Assembly: GCF_023227765.1 (NCBI RefSeq)
Contig: NZ_JALKBZ010000007.1
Span: forward strand, 28,219-92,218
Origin: Fuchsiella alkaliacetigena
GTDB taxonomy: Bacteria; Bacillota; Halanaerobiia; Halobacteroidales; Acetohalobiaceae
Reading direction: 5' to 3'
Length of the DNA stretch: 64,000 nucleotides
Each line of letters opens with the position of its first letter. Positions within the stretch are counted from its first letter, which is position 1. Below are positions 63,795-64,000 of the stretch, piece after piece. Under the pieces are notes generated by a model that was not told where the DNA came from, did not search any database, and worked only from the letters and a program-made list of their open reading frames with translations. Position numbers and translations under genes: made by a program.

Positions 63795-64000
63795 TTACAT
63801 TTTTCTGTTCCTCCTTTTTTCTTCCCCTCATCTGTCGGCAGCAGCGGCTGTGCTGGCTTGACCTTGCCGCCAGAGCCGCGTTGGCTGGCAATTTAGGGGG
63901 AGAATATTTGGGTTGCACTTTTTCCCGAGTTCGACAGTTCATAGGTATAAAATAACTATTTAGAGGTCAGAAACCTTGATATAGCAGGGTTTGTGATTTT
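63795..64000. other. Right edge, no gene identified
   Basis: About 205 bases. It includes a GC-rich patch (63,830-63,890, roughly 60% GC) unlike its surroundings, and AAGGAGG upstream of an ATG that is followed at once by TAA, consistent with decay of the recombinase start. A 62-codon frame across this patch has no recognisable features and I do not call it. Confidence 0.5.

Noticed and set aside
63754..63942. 62-codon minus-strand frame at the right edge
   Set aside because: It has no recognisable motif, runs through a GC-rich patch and overlaps the recombinase remnant in another frame.
1..64000. tRNA, rRNA and insertion sequence genes
   Set aside because: No tRNA T-arm pattern in a cloverleaf context, no rRNA-like sequence and no intact transposase was seen by eye; a covariance search could still find a divergent tRNA.

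Overview
The window looks like a chromosome segment of a low-GC anaerobic diderm Firmicute, most likely Halanaerobiales (Halobacteroidaceae-like). The reasons are AT-rich intergenic DNA, strongly acidic proteins, two proteins ending in outer-membrane beta-barrel signatures (21.5-22.3 kb and 30.5-33.7 kb) alongside Gram-positive-type genes (csaB, long hpf, bacillithiol synthesis, DUF5693), and fermentative genes (iorAB, ptb, buk). The taxon is inferred from gene content, not from rRNA; I saw no rRNA, tRNA or CRISPR array.

Layout. 0-10 kb (minus strand): an HD-GYP response regulator, a PrcB-type exported protein, then buk-ptb-iorA-iorB, which would turn 2-oxoacids into acyl-CoA, acyl-phosphate and ATP; then pxpA, and a nicotinate phosphoribosyltransferase-ROK kinase pair. 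10-24 kb: a DUF123 protein, a DUF1786 protein, a phosphohexomutase, an M24-fold protein that appears to have lost metal ligands, a complete bacillithiol operon (bshC-bshB1-bshA), adenosine deaminase, a HAD phosphatase, a copper-response set (csoR-rseC-copZ), a beta-barrel protein, pspC and nagA. 24.2-24.9 kb is a gene-free stretch with a large palindrome and a compact structured-RNA-like element.

24.9-39 kb holds uvrC, uvrA and uvrB (minus strand). Between uvrC and uvrA lies a plus-strand signalling cluster of three genes: GAF-HD-GYP phosphodiesterase, CHASE2 adenylate cyclase, and a FecR-domain beta-barrel protein with four 321-bp tandem repeats. 39-57 kb is core and envelope DNA: a polysaccharide deacetylase-like protein, ctpA, tkt, yitT, tagA-csaB-DUF5693-DUF2993, prfB with its programmed frameshift, secA, long hpf, a cold-shock gene, and a roughly 270-nt structured RNA with its own promoter (raiA-motif candidate). 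Nickel-pincer cofactor genes larB and a short larC follow, then larE fused to a nucleotidyltransferase. 57-64 kb is accessory: a coiled-coil protein, two PD-(D/E)XK (Rpn-like) proteins, a 521-aa protein of unknown function divergent from an XRE repressor, and a decayed tyrosine recombinase.

Three patterns cut across genes. First, a family of intergenic inverted repeats built on GACGCTGACTAAGTTCTGAC sits at 3' ends of genes at several loci and appears to supply some stop codons. Second, the palindrome GGGCCC is far commoner than composition predicts (44 found by eye, about 3 expected) and is almost absent from the accessory end. Third, four genes of the accessory end share a near-identical 15-base promoter core. 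Family calls come from reading protein sequences; no database search was run.
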